Source of the DNA: DATJKD01 sp963834855
GTDB taxonomy: Bacteria; Pseudomonadota; Gammaproteobacteria; Steroidobacterales; Steroidobacteraceae
DNA: 64,000 nucleotides
Direction of reading: 5' to 3'
Assembly: GCA_963834855.1 (NCBI GenBank)
Contig: CAWIDH010000034.1
Location: forward strand, 1 to 64,000
Shown here in pieces: positions 44,621-51,609 of the stretch; the stretch's first letter is position 1; every line of letters begins with the position of its first letter. Under the pieces are notes generated by a model. It was not told where the DNA came from. It was given only the letters and a program-made list of their open reading frames with translations, and did no database searches. A program made the position numbers and the translations under genes.

Positions 44621-44951
44621 CGGGGGCCTCCGTGGTCTGCGACCACCCCGGAGAGATCAGGGCAAATCTTTACATGGCTACCTTGTAACTCTTGTGCCAC
44701 TCGCGGAGCATCGGCGCCGCCGCACATCGCCTTCAGAGAGACCGACTCCGGTTGTCAGCCGTTGTCCGACATGCGGTGCTAAGTGCCTGAACCTGGGGAC
44801 CGGCGTCGGCGCCCGCGGGGCCCCGGAAACGGTGCCGTGACGGTGTCCGGTCGCCCTGGCACGTCGATTGCACCTTTCCACGCGACTGCCGGCGGTGCAT
44901 TGCACCGTCGGCGGCACGATGGCACACCGACAGGAGGCCGAGGAGGCCAGC
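44621..44951. other. divergent intergenic region, activator / BON lipoprotein
   Basis: 331 bp. A full sigma54 promoter faces the BON gene at 44857-44872. On the minus strand TGGCACAAGAGTTACA (44699-44684) resembles a sigma54 promoter for the activator, but the essential -12 GC is missing. No gene seen. Confidence 0.55.
44857..44872 (+). promoter_or_regulatory. sigma54 promoter for the BON lipoprotein
   Basis: TGGCACGTCGATTGCA, a match at every defined position of TGGCACR-N4-TTGCW, 80 bp before the BON gene start. Confidence 0.88.
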
Positions 44952-45500
44952 ATGAACTCGAGATTTCTGAAGCTGACCGCAATCATGGGTGCGTTCGTGG
45001 TGGGCGCGGCCTGCTCCGCCACTCGCACGCAGCAATCGGCCGGCGAGGTCATCGACGACAGCGTGCTCACCGCGAAGGTGAAGGCGGAGCTGATCGACGA
45101 CCCGATCACCAAGGCCGGGCAGATCAACGTGGAGACCTATCGCGGCGTCGTGCAGCTCGGCGGCTTCGTCGACAACGCGCAGCAGAAGGACCAGGCCACC
45201 AAGGTCGCCCGGTCGGTGACCGGCGTGAAGGAGGTCCGCAACGACCTTCGTGTCAGCAGCCCGCAGGCCACGGCAGGCCAGGTCATCGACGACGGCACGG
45301 TGACGGCCTCGGTGAAGACCAGGCTAATCGACGATTCCACGACCAAGGCGCACCAGATCAACGTCGAGACCCAGAAGGGCGTGGTTCAGTTGACGGGGTT
45401 CGTGAACTCGACGGAAGCGAAGACACGCGCCACCGAACTGGCGCGCTCGGTCGACGGAGTCGTGGACGTGCGCAACGATCTCGAGATCAGGCAGAACTGA
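44952..45500 (+). CDS. double-BON-domain lipoprotein (OsmY-like)
   Basis: 182 aa. Signal LTAIMGAFVVGAAC with lipobox Cys near residue 21. Two BON domains of nearly the same sequence: about 32-100 (DDSVLTAKVKAELIDDPITK, INVETYRGVVQLGGFVDN) and 110-180 (DDGTVTASVKTRLIDDSTTK, INVETQKGVVQLTGFVNS). BON domains bind membranes or polymers in the periplasm; OsmY is the known relative. Start ATG 44952 after AGGAGGCC. Driven by its own sigma54 promoter. Confidence 0.9.
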   Translation: MNSRFLKLTAIMGAFVVGAACSATRTQQSAGEVIDDSVLTAKVKAELIDDPITKAGQINVETYRGVVQLGGFVDNAQQKDQATKVARSVTGVKEVRNDLRVSSPQATAGQVIDDGTVTASVKTRLIDDSTTKAHQINVETQKGVVQLTGFVNSTEAKTRATELARSVDGVVDVRNDLEIRQN

Positions 45501-45511
45501 TCCTGCGAACG

Positions 45512-45590
45512 GCCGCGGGCGGTGTGTCGCCCGCGGCATGATCGTCGCAGGGTGCGTCACCGCCGCTTCGGTTCGGAGCGGCGGTGACGC
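45512..45590. terminator. two hairpins between convergent BON and AI-2E genes
   Basis: Hairpin 1: GCCGCGGGCG / CGCCCGCGGC with loop GTGTGT (45512-45537). Hairpin 2: GCGTCACCGCCGC / GCGGCGGTGACGC (45554-45566 and 45578-45590), which contains the stop codon of the AI-2E gene. Strong stems but no T-runs; probably they stop both convergent transcripts. Confidence 0.55.
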
Positions 45591-46696
45591 GCGGCACCAA
45601 GGGTAAGCATTTCTGCCGCCCGCGACCGCACGGTCGATACGGGCGGCGCCGGCTCGATGGCGGCGCGCGGTCCCGACGCGAGCTCGATCGCAAGCGCCTT
45701 GGCGGTGACCAGCAGGGGCATGGCCAACGCGACGCCTGCAATGCCCCATAGCCAGCCGCCGAACCACAGGCTGAGCAGCACGACGAGCGGATGCACGTCG
45801 AGCCGCCGCCCGACCAGGACCGGCTGTACGATCTGTCCTTCTACCGTGGTAAGCAGCAGATAGCTGGCGGCCACGGCGAGGGGCCTGCCGAGCCCGTCGA
45901 ACCAGACTACTGCCACGACCGTCAGCAGGACCAGCGTCACCGCCGAGCCGGCATAGGGCACGTAGTTGAGCACGAACGCGACGGCCCCCCACAGCAGCGG
46001 GTTCGGCATCCCCAGCCAGTGCATCGCCGCGGTCGTGCCGAGGCCCAGCAGCAGGTTGCTCAAGGTCACCGTCGCGAAGTAGCGGCCCAGGTCGCTGCTG
46101 ATCGTGGTCGCGAGCTGCAGCAGGCGCTCGCCGGCCGCGCCACCGCTCCAGACCGCCCCCACCCCGACGAGCAGCGCCGGTCCGCCGGCCAGCAGGAAGT
46201 AGGCGACGATCAATACGGTCACGATCGCGATCCCCCAGTCCCGCGTGCTCTCGAACGTTGACTTCGCTCCGGCGGGACGGAGCAGCGCCGGTGCGGCCGA
46301 CTCGCCTGCCACGGTCGGGTCTGCCACGCGACCGGCCTGTTCCGACACAGACTCGACCTTGGCGATGATCCGTGTGACCGGCCGCAACTTGCGCTCGAGC
46401 GTCCGCATCGTCGCCGGCGCCGCGTCCAGCCACTCCCGCGCCGGCTGCAACGTCGCATTGAGCGCGACGGCCACCATGGCGATCAGTGAGGCCACGAGGA
46501 CCGCTGAGGCGATCGCACGCGGCACGCGCATGCCTCTGAGCCCGGCGACGGCGGGCGACAGCAGCAGTGCCAGGAACGCGGCGAACAGCAGCGGCACGAC
46601 TGCGGACCTCGCGAGATGCAGTGCGCCGATTGCGAGAATGATCGCGATGACGACGACGGCCTGCTGGCTGCGCAAACCCCAGTTCACGGTGCTCAC
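45557..46696 (-). CDS. AI-2E family transporter
   Basis: 379-aa inner-membrane permease (PerM/TqsA type). Start GTG 46696 overlaps the preceding stop as GTGA. About eight membrane helices: AVVVIAIILAIGALHLARS, LLFAAFLALLLSPAV, and a later block with VTLSNLLLGLGTTAAMHWLG, VAFVLNYVPYAGSAVTLVLL and VEGQIVQPVLVGRRLDVHPL, the family signature. A long soluble loop lies between residues 85 and 190. Substrate unknown. Confidence 0.88.
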   Translation of the reverse strand: MSTVNWGLRSQQAVVVIAIILAIGALHLARSAVVPLLFAAFLALLLSPAVAGLRGMRVPRAIASAVLVASLIAMVAVALNATLQPAREWLDAAPATMRTLERKLRPVTRIIAKVESVSEQAGRVADPTVAGESAAPALLRPAGAKSTFESTRDWGIAIVTVLIVAYFLLAGGPALLVGVGAVWSGGAAGERLLQLATTISSDLGRYFATVTLSNLLLGLGTTAAMHWLGMPNPLLWGAVAFVLNYVPYAGSAVTLVLLTVVAVVWFDGLGRPLAVAASYLLLTTVEGQIVQPVLVGRRLDVHPLVVLLSLWFGGWLWGIAGVALAMPLLVTAKALAIELASGPRAAIEPAPPVSTVRSRAAEMLTLGAARHRRSEPKRR

Positions 46697-47211
46697 GGCC
46701 TGCGTTTCCGCGTCGCTGCCTCGGACGACCTGCGCGCGTAAGGTATGACGCTGATCTCGCCGTCGCTCTCCATGAGTGCGATCTTCACGTCCTCGAGCCG
46801 CTCGACGCCGTGCTCGCGCAGCTTGCTCACGAGATCCTCGTCGGTCAGGTGCTCGCGCCTCAGGTTGTTGCGGAGCGCGCGCCCGTGGCGTACCAGCACG
46901 ATGGCCGGTGGCGTGGTGAACCGGGCGATCACAGGGGAATGAAAGCTCGCCCAGTCGATGAGCCAGTTCCAACCGACGATCGTCGCGACGAGCAGCGCGC
47001 CCTCGGCGACCGTGTTGTATCCGCCGGCCATCGCATTCTGCGACGCGTCGGCTACCAGCACCAGCAGCAGGATGTCCGCGATACCGACTCCGCCCGTGTC
47101 GCGGCGCACCACGAAGCGGAAGACCATGAACAGGAACCAGTACATCAGCGTGCCGCGGAGGATGAGTTCCGCGGGATGCAGTGTCATGCCGAAGATCGAC
47201 TCCCAGTCCAT
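46693..47211 (-). CDS. YetF-like DUF421 membrane protein
   Basis: 172 aa. ATG 47211 chosen because AAGGAGGA lies 6 bases upstream. Three N-terminal helices with the family motif FRFVVRRDTGGVGIADILLL, then the cytoplasmic domain with LRREHLTDEDLVSKLREHG and IALMESDGEISVIPY. Stress-linked family, function unclear. Translationally coupled to the AI-2E gene. Confidence 0.88.
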   Translation of the reverse strand: MDWESIFGMTLHPAELILRGTLMYWFLFMVFRFVVRRDTGGVGIADILLLVLVADASQNAMAGGYNTVAEGALLVATIVGWNWLIDWASFHSPVIARFTTPPAIVLVRHGRALRNNLRREHLTDEDLVSKLREHGVERLEDVKIALMESDGEISVIPYARRSSEAATRKRRP

Positions 47212-47224
47212 GACCACTCCTCCT

Positions 47225-49684
47225 TCAGCGATGCACGACCTGCAGGATGCTGTTGCGGATCTGCTCGTGCAACACGAGCTGCGCGTCGGCGGCGATCGCC
47301 TCGAGGACGGCGGTGTCGTACGTCAGCTTGCCCTCGGCGCTCACCTGCAGCACGTCATGCGACCGCAGGAGGTCGAGGAAGTTGCCGAACAGCGCCCGGT
47401 CGAAGAATTCCGGCGAATGCAGCTCGTACAGCAGTGACATGCGCTGGGCCATCAGCTGGCATTGCCGTTCGAGCGCGTCCTGGCTGAGCCGCCCGCTGCC
47501 ACCCTTGAGCAGGAGCGAGATCGCGAGGTAGTAGCGCTCGATGATGGACACCGTGGCGCGTGCGAGCACCGACAGCTGCACGGCCTCGCTGGCCTCGGCC
47601 GGCGGCCGCCGCCACAGGCTGCGGTCTTCGTTCGGGCTCAGCAGGCCGTGGTTGCCGAGATCCTCCAGCAGCTCGTCGACCACGCCGTCGAGCGCATCCG
47701 CCGGCCAGCGCAGGAAATACTCCTCGGCGACGTAGGGATACACCCGGCGCGCGAGCCGCACGAGGTCGGAACGCGGCACGGTCGCGTTGTTGAGGAATGC
47801 GCAGGCGATCAGGGAGGGCATCAGCATCAGGTGCAGCGCATTGTTGCGGAAGTAGCTCATGAGCACCGAGCTCTCCTCCGACATCTGGCAGATGTCGCCG
47901 AGTTCGTGCGCGCCCCGCCGGATCACGCCCATCGACTCGGCGTACTTCAGCATCGAGGCGCCGTCCGCGGCCGTGACCCAGATCCGCGGGGAGTACGGCG
48001 CCTGCCGCAGCAGCGACGCATACAGCTCGAGCTGCCGGACGAGGTCGGCTTCGCCCATGCTCCGTCGCGGCATCCCGAGCAGCACCAGCCCGACGAGGTT
48101 GATCGGCGTCACGCAGGCGGCGGCATTGATCCGCACCATGATCCGGTGGGCCAGCTCGCCGATCATGGGCGCGAGCCAGGGCGGGCGGTCGTCGGAGCCG
48201 CCGGGCTGCCGTTTCCAGTCCGGGGCGTGGCGGAGGATCTCCGCATCGAGCGACAGCGGCTCGCCGAAGCTCACATACACCTTGCCGAAACGACTGCGCA
48301 GCGCCGGGATCGCGCGCAGCAGGCTCCACACGGATTCCTTCTCCTTCGGCCGGCCGGACAGCTCGCCGATGTAGGTCCGACCCTCGAGCAGCCGCTCGTA
48401 ACCGAAGTACACCGGCACGAACACGACCGGGCGACGCGGCTCGCGCAGGTAGCCGCGCACCGTCATCGCGAGCATCCCGGTCCGCGGCTGCAGCAGGCGA
48501 CCGGTGCGGCTGCGCCCGCCCTCGATGAAGTATTCGATCGAGTGCCCGCGCGCCATCATCTGGCCCAGGTACGACATGAACACGGCCGTGTAGAGCGTGT
48601 TGCCGGCGAAGCTGCGGCGCAGGAAGAACGCGCCGCCGCGCCGCAGGAAGCGCCCGATCACCGGCAGGTCGAGGTTGATCCCTGCCGCGATGTGGGGCAC
48701 CGCGAAGCCCTTGTGGAACACGACGTAGGAGAGCAGCAGGTAGTCCATGTGGCTGCGGTGGCAGGGCACGTAGATGATCTCGCTGCCCTCCTCCACGGAC
48801 TCGAGGCTCGAGAAGTTGGCGAGCTCGATGCCGTCGTAGAGCCGGTTCCACAGCCGCCCGAGCACGCCCGACATGAAGATGACGAAGGGGTGCGCGTAGT
48901 TCGCCGCGATCTCCTGGCCGTAGGAGCGCGCGACGCGGAGCGCCTCGCGCCGCGTGAGGCCCTTCGCGCGCATCTCCCCGCGCACCGCTTCGCGCACCGC
49001 CTGCGTGCGGAGCACCTGGGTGACGATCGTGCGGCGATGCGACAGGTCCGGGCCGATGGTCGCGGCACGCTGGTTGCGCAACTGCACGCGCAGCTGCCGC
49101 GACAGGCGCCGCGGGCCGCGCGGCAGACCGCGCGTCTCGGCGAGCGACGGCTGCAGCGCGATCGGGTCGCCGAACAGCGTCAGGAGGTTGCGGCCGTTGA
49201 TCAGCAGCGAGATCGCCTTGCGGAATCGCCCACCGAGGTCCCAGCCTTCCGCGACCATCAGGCGCAGCCAGGACCGCTCGCGCACGGGGGTGCGGCCCCA
49301 GAACAGGCTCACCGGGACGAGGTCGACGTCGAACGCGATGTCGGCGGCGGCGCGGCCGGTCAGCGTGCGCAGCGCCTCCGGCATTCGCCGGTCGATGCGC
49401 TGGCCGAGCAGGCCGCGCCGGCGCTCGAGGAAGAGCACCGACACCGGCAACACCGCGCTCCCGGCCAGGGGCGCGAGCGGCGGCGGGAGCCCGCGCTCGC
49501 CGCAGACGTGCTCGAGGACGGCGAGGTCGACGACGCCGCGCTTCTCGAGCGCGTAGACGACAGGTCGGCCCGGGACGATGCGCTCGCGCACGTCGTTGGG
49601 CAGGACCGCGGGCCGGACCCAGAGGGAAACGAACCGACGGACGAGCGGCAGCAGCAACCGCTCGATGGTCGTGAAGTCGGTCAT
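47225..49684 (-). CDS. plsB: glycerol-3-phosphate 1-O-acyltransferase
   Basis: First acylation in phospholipid synthesis, inner-membrane associated. 819 aa, the usual large PlsB size. Catalytic HxxxxD is H309-D314 in VPCHRSHMDYLLLSY; the following blocks are RRGGAFFLRRSFAGN, FIEGGRSRTGRLLQPRTG and VFVPVYFGYERL. Very long antisense open frames run opposite it because of GC bias; they are not genes. Confidence 0.97.
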   Translation of the reverse strand: MTDFTTIERLLLPLVRRFVSLWVRPAVLPNDVRERIVPGRPVVYALEKRGVVDLAVLEHVCGERGLPPPLAPLAGSAVLPVSVLFLERRRGLLGQRIDRRMPEALRTLTGRAAADIAFDVDLVPVSLFWGRTPVRERSWLRLMVAEGWDLGGRFRKAISLLINGRNLLTLFGDPIALQPSLAETRGLPRGPRRLSRQLRVQLRNQRAATIGPDLSHRRTIVTQVLRTQAVREAVRGEMRAKGLTRREALRVARSYGQEIAANYAHPFVIFMSGVLGRLWNRLYDGIELANFSSLESVEEGSEIIYVPCHRSHMDYLLLSYVVFHKGFAVPHIAAGINLDLPVIGRFLRRGGAFFLRRSFAGNTLYTAVFMSYLGQMMARGHSIEYFIEGGRSRTGRLLQPRTGMLAMTVRGYLREPRRPVVFVPVYFGYERLLEGRTYIGELSGRPKEKESVWSLLRAIPALRSRFGKVYVSFGEPLSLDAEILRHAPDWKRQPGGSDDRPPWLAPMIGELAHRIMVRINAAACVTPINLVGLVLLGMPRRSMGEADLVRQLELYASLLRQAPYSPRIWVTAADGASMLKYAESMGVIRRGAHELGDICQMSEESSVLMSYFRNNALHLMLMPSLIACAFLNNATVPRSDLVRLARRVYPYVAEEYFLRWPADALDGVVDELLEDLGNHGLLSPNEDRSLWRRPPAEASEAVQLSVLARATVSIIERYYLAISLLLKGGSGRLSQDALERQCQLMAQRMSLLYELHSPEFFDRALFGNFLDLLRSHDVLQVSAEGKLTYDTAVLEAIAADAQLVLHEQIRNSILQVVHR

Positions 49685-49696
49685 GCGCCGGTGCGC

Positions 49697-49951
49697 CTAC
49701 TCCTCTTCACCGGCGTCGTCGGCATGGTCGATCGCCGTATCGAGATCCTGCTTGCGATCCTGAAGCACGCCCTCCACCGCGCGTGCGCGGTCCTGGGTCT
49801 GGATCATGTCGTCGAAGACCGTCTTCTCCGCCTCCTGGCTGCCGGGCTCGGGCGGCGGCCCGGCCTGCTCCTCCTCCGGCGGGGGCGCGCCGCAGCCGAG
49901 CAGCGCCGCGAGCGCAAGACCGGGCAACAATGATCGGGCGATGCGGTTCAT
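49697..49951 (-). CDS. small acidic lipoprotein, unknown
   Basis: 84 aa. Signal SLLPGLALAALLGC with lipobox LLGC at about residue 20, then a Pro/Glu-rich mature chain (GAPPPEEEQAGPPPEPGSQE) and an acidic helical end. No known domain. Its start codon sits directly after a hairpin that includes the ribosome binding site. Confidence 0.7.
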   Translation of the reverse strand: MNRIARSLLPGLALAALLGCGAPPPEEEQAGPPPEPGSQEAEKTVFDDMIQTQDRARAVEGVLQDRKQDLDTAIDHADDAGEEE

Positions 49952-49952
49952 A

Positions 49953-49982
49953 TGCCTCCCCGCGAGTGTGGGCGGGGAGGCA
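49953..49982 (-). promoter_or_regulatory. hairpin sequestering the ribosome binding site
   Basis: On the minus strand TGCCTCCCCGC, 8-base loop, GCGGGGAGGCA, then TATG. The right arm contains GGGGAGG, the Shine-Dalgarno of the lipoprotein gene at 49951. With 11 perfect pairs, translation would require the stem to open. It might instead act as a terminator for a transcript arriving from the EF-hand gene. Confidence 0.65.
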
Positions 49983-50038
49983 GTTTAACCTCAGGTGTGC
50001 GGGCGGCTAGCGGAGGTACGCCCGAACCGGGGGAAACG

Positions 50039-50071
50039 GGCCGGCACGGGTGCGGTAGACCCGTGCCGGCC
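50039..50071 (-). terminator. terminator after the EF-hand gene
   Basis: GGCCGGCACGGGT / ACCCGTGCCGGCC, 13 perfect pairs with a 7-base loop, 6 bp past the EF-hand gene stop. The minus-strand tail CGTTTCCCCC is only weakly T-rich. Confidence 0.7.
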
Positions 50072-50077
50072 GGGGCT

Positions 50078-50365
50078 TTACTGCTTCTCGGGCTTCGGCT
50101 GGTCCGACGTCGGCTGGTCCGACGTCGAGCCACGCGCGCTGCCGGCGGCCCATGCGTCGTATTCGCTCTGGCTCACCGACCCGTCACCATTCGTATCGAT
50201 GTCCTTCAACGACTGGCTGAGCTGCGCGCTCCCGGACGCTTCCGCCGCCGAGATCTGGCCGTCAGCGTTCGCATCGAGCTGCTTGAAGCTCATCTTGTCC
50301 TTGTCGCCGGCCATCGCCGCACCCGCCGCCAGGACCATCGCCATGACTGTCAATGTCTTTTTCAT
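50078..50365 (-). CDS. periplasmic EF-hand protein
   Basis: 95 aa. Signal peptide MKKTLTVMAMVLAAGAAMAG. Two EF-hand loops: DANADGQISAAE and DTNGDGSVSQSE, with the calcium ligands in the usual 1,3,5,7,9,12 positions. A short Thr/Ser/Pro tail contains the direct repeat TSDQPTSDQP. Probable calcium-binding periplasmic protein; partner unknown. Confidence 0.88.
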   Translation of the reverse strand: MKKTLTVMAMVLAAGAAMAGDKDKMSFKQLDANADGQISAAEASGSAQLSQSLKDIDTNGDGSVSQSEYDAWAAGSARGSTSDQPTSDQPKPEKQ

Positions 50366-50510
50366 TGACCCACTCCTTGCTTGGTTGAGACCGTCACGAA
50401 CTCTAGGACGACCCAACCAGAGCGCCCATCGGACGACGGAGCCCCGGCGTGTCAGCGCATGCTGGCAGGGTGCGTTGCCGCTGAGCGACACCCGCCGCCC
50501 GGTTAGGGAA

Positions 50511-50553
50511 CTCTGATTTACCCCCCGCATGGCCCGCGCGGGGTAAATCAGAG
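50511..50553. terminator. 14-bp perfect stem between EF-hand and hydrolase genes
   Basis: CTCTGATTTACCCC (50511-50524) pairs exactly with GGGGTAAATCAGAG (50540-50553) around a GC-rich 15-base loop. It lies 4 bp past the minus-strand hydrolase stop. No T-run follows on that strand, so it may be a terminator needing Rho or an mRNA 3' stabiliser. Confidence 0.55.
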
Positions 50554-50557
50554 GGTC

Positions 50558-51070
50558 CTAGTGCATCTCGTCCAGCGCGAACAGGAAATAGGAGAAGAAA
50601 TGGTTGATCGCGCGGATCTGGTCCAGCAGGCCGTGGTCCGAGTCGAGCACGTGCAGCGTCGCCTGGTGCTCGCGTGCGTAGCGGATGCTGTTCTCGACCG
50701 GGATCACGTCGTCACGCCAGCCGTGGACGATCGTGGTGAGGCACTTCGCCGGGCGCGGGCTGAACTTCTCGTAGCCCGGCATGTACAGCGCCGGTGCGAG
50801 CAGGAACATCCCGCGCGCCTGCAGCAGCGAGGAGCCGGCGACCGACACCCAGCCGCCCATGCTCGAGCCGACCAGCACCAGCGACCCGCGCAGGTCCTTG
50901 CAGAACGCGAGCAGCCGCGTGACCCGGTCCTGCGGGTCGTCGATCCCCTGGTAGTCGACCGATTCGACCTGGAATCCCTCCGCGCGCGCGATCTCGGCCA
51001 TCGCCGCGATCTTGCTGCCCCACGGCCCGCTCTCCTTGCCATGGGAAAACACCAAGTACGCTTCGGTCAT
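50558..51070 (-). CDS. alpha/beta hydrolase (YqiA-like esterase)
   Basis: 170 aa, start MTEAYLVFSHGKESGPW. Nucleophile elbow VGSSMGGWVS, Asp in VHGWRDDVIP and His in LDSDHGLLDQ complete a Ser-Asp-His triad in a minimal fold. Cytoplasmic. The substrate is unknown; short-chain esters are typical for relatives. Its ATG overlaps the stop of the upstream alkyltransferase-like gene (ATGA). Confidence 0.85.
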   Translation of the reverse strand: MTEAYLVFSHGKESGPWGSKIAAMAEIARAEGFQVESVDYQGIDDPQDRVTRLLAFCKDLRGSLVLVGSSMGGWVSVAGSSLLQARGMFLLAPALYMPGYEKFSPRPAKCLTTIVHGWRDDVIPVENSIRYAREHQATLHVLDSDHGLLDQIRAINHFFSYFLFALDEMH

Positions 51071-51528
51071 CCGGATCTCCGCTTCACTGTGGGGGGCTCG
51101 CGATCATAAGCCCTCGAGGTGGCAGGGCGAGCGCGCGACCCCACGCCCGCAGGCGCCACTGGCTGCCACAGCCAGCGGTCGAGGTCACCGCCGGGGCCGT
51201 GCCAGCCGTGCCGGTCGAGGTCGATGCGACCACGCAGCGTGACGACGCCCTCGCGCGCGAGCCGCGCGCACTGCTCGCGGTGCGCGCGCGAACCGGGTGC
51301 GAACGCGATGCGGCCGCCCGCTGCGACGACACGGTGCCAGGGCACGACACTGCCGTTCGGCAGCTCGGAAAGCACGCGCCCGACCAGCCGAGCGCCACGC
51401 GGAAGCCCCGCGCGCAACGCGACCGCGCCATAGGTGCTCACCTGGCCGCGCGGGATGCTGCGCACCACGCGCAGGATCGCCGCGCTCCGATCGGTCCGCA
51501 GGTCCATACTGCCGCTCTGCATCGCCAT
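51067..51528 (-). CDS. alkyltransferase-like protein (ATL/Ada-C fold)
   Basis: 153 aa from MAMQSGSMDLRTD; two later in-frame ATG codons are possible. The DNA-binding domain of O6-alkylguanine transferases is clear (IPRGQVSTYGAVALRAGLP, GRVLSELPNGSVV), but the active-site PCHR is PWHRVV, so there is no acceptor Cys. Such ATL proteins flag O6-alkylguanine for nucleotide excision repair rather than repairing it. Coupled to the hydrolase gene. Confidence 0.9.
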   Translation of the reverse strand: MAMQSGSMDLRTDRSAAILRVVRSIPRGQVSTYGAVALRAGLPRGARLVGRVLSELPNGSVVPWHRVVAAGGRIAFAPGSRAHREQCARLAREGVVTLRGRIDLDRHGWHGPGGDLDRWLWQPVAPAGVGSRARPATSRAYDREPPTVKRRSG

Positions 51529-51609
51529 CCGACACGATGCTAGGGGCCACGCCCCGCCACCGCAAGGCGGCGCGTTGCCGCGCCCGGCCGTGCATGCGAG
51601 AGTGAACCG

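Noticed and set aside
44684..44699. Fifth sigma54 promoter, for the activator gene itself
   Set aside because: The -24 box is good (TGGCACA) but the essential -12 GC is replaced (TTACA), so it is not counted.
47462..49933. 823-codon open frame opposite plsB
   Set aside because: Antisense shadow of PlsB with no family signature; a product of third-position GC bias.
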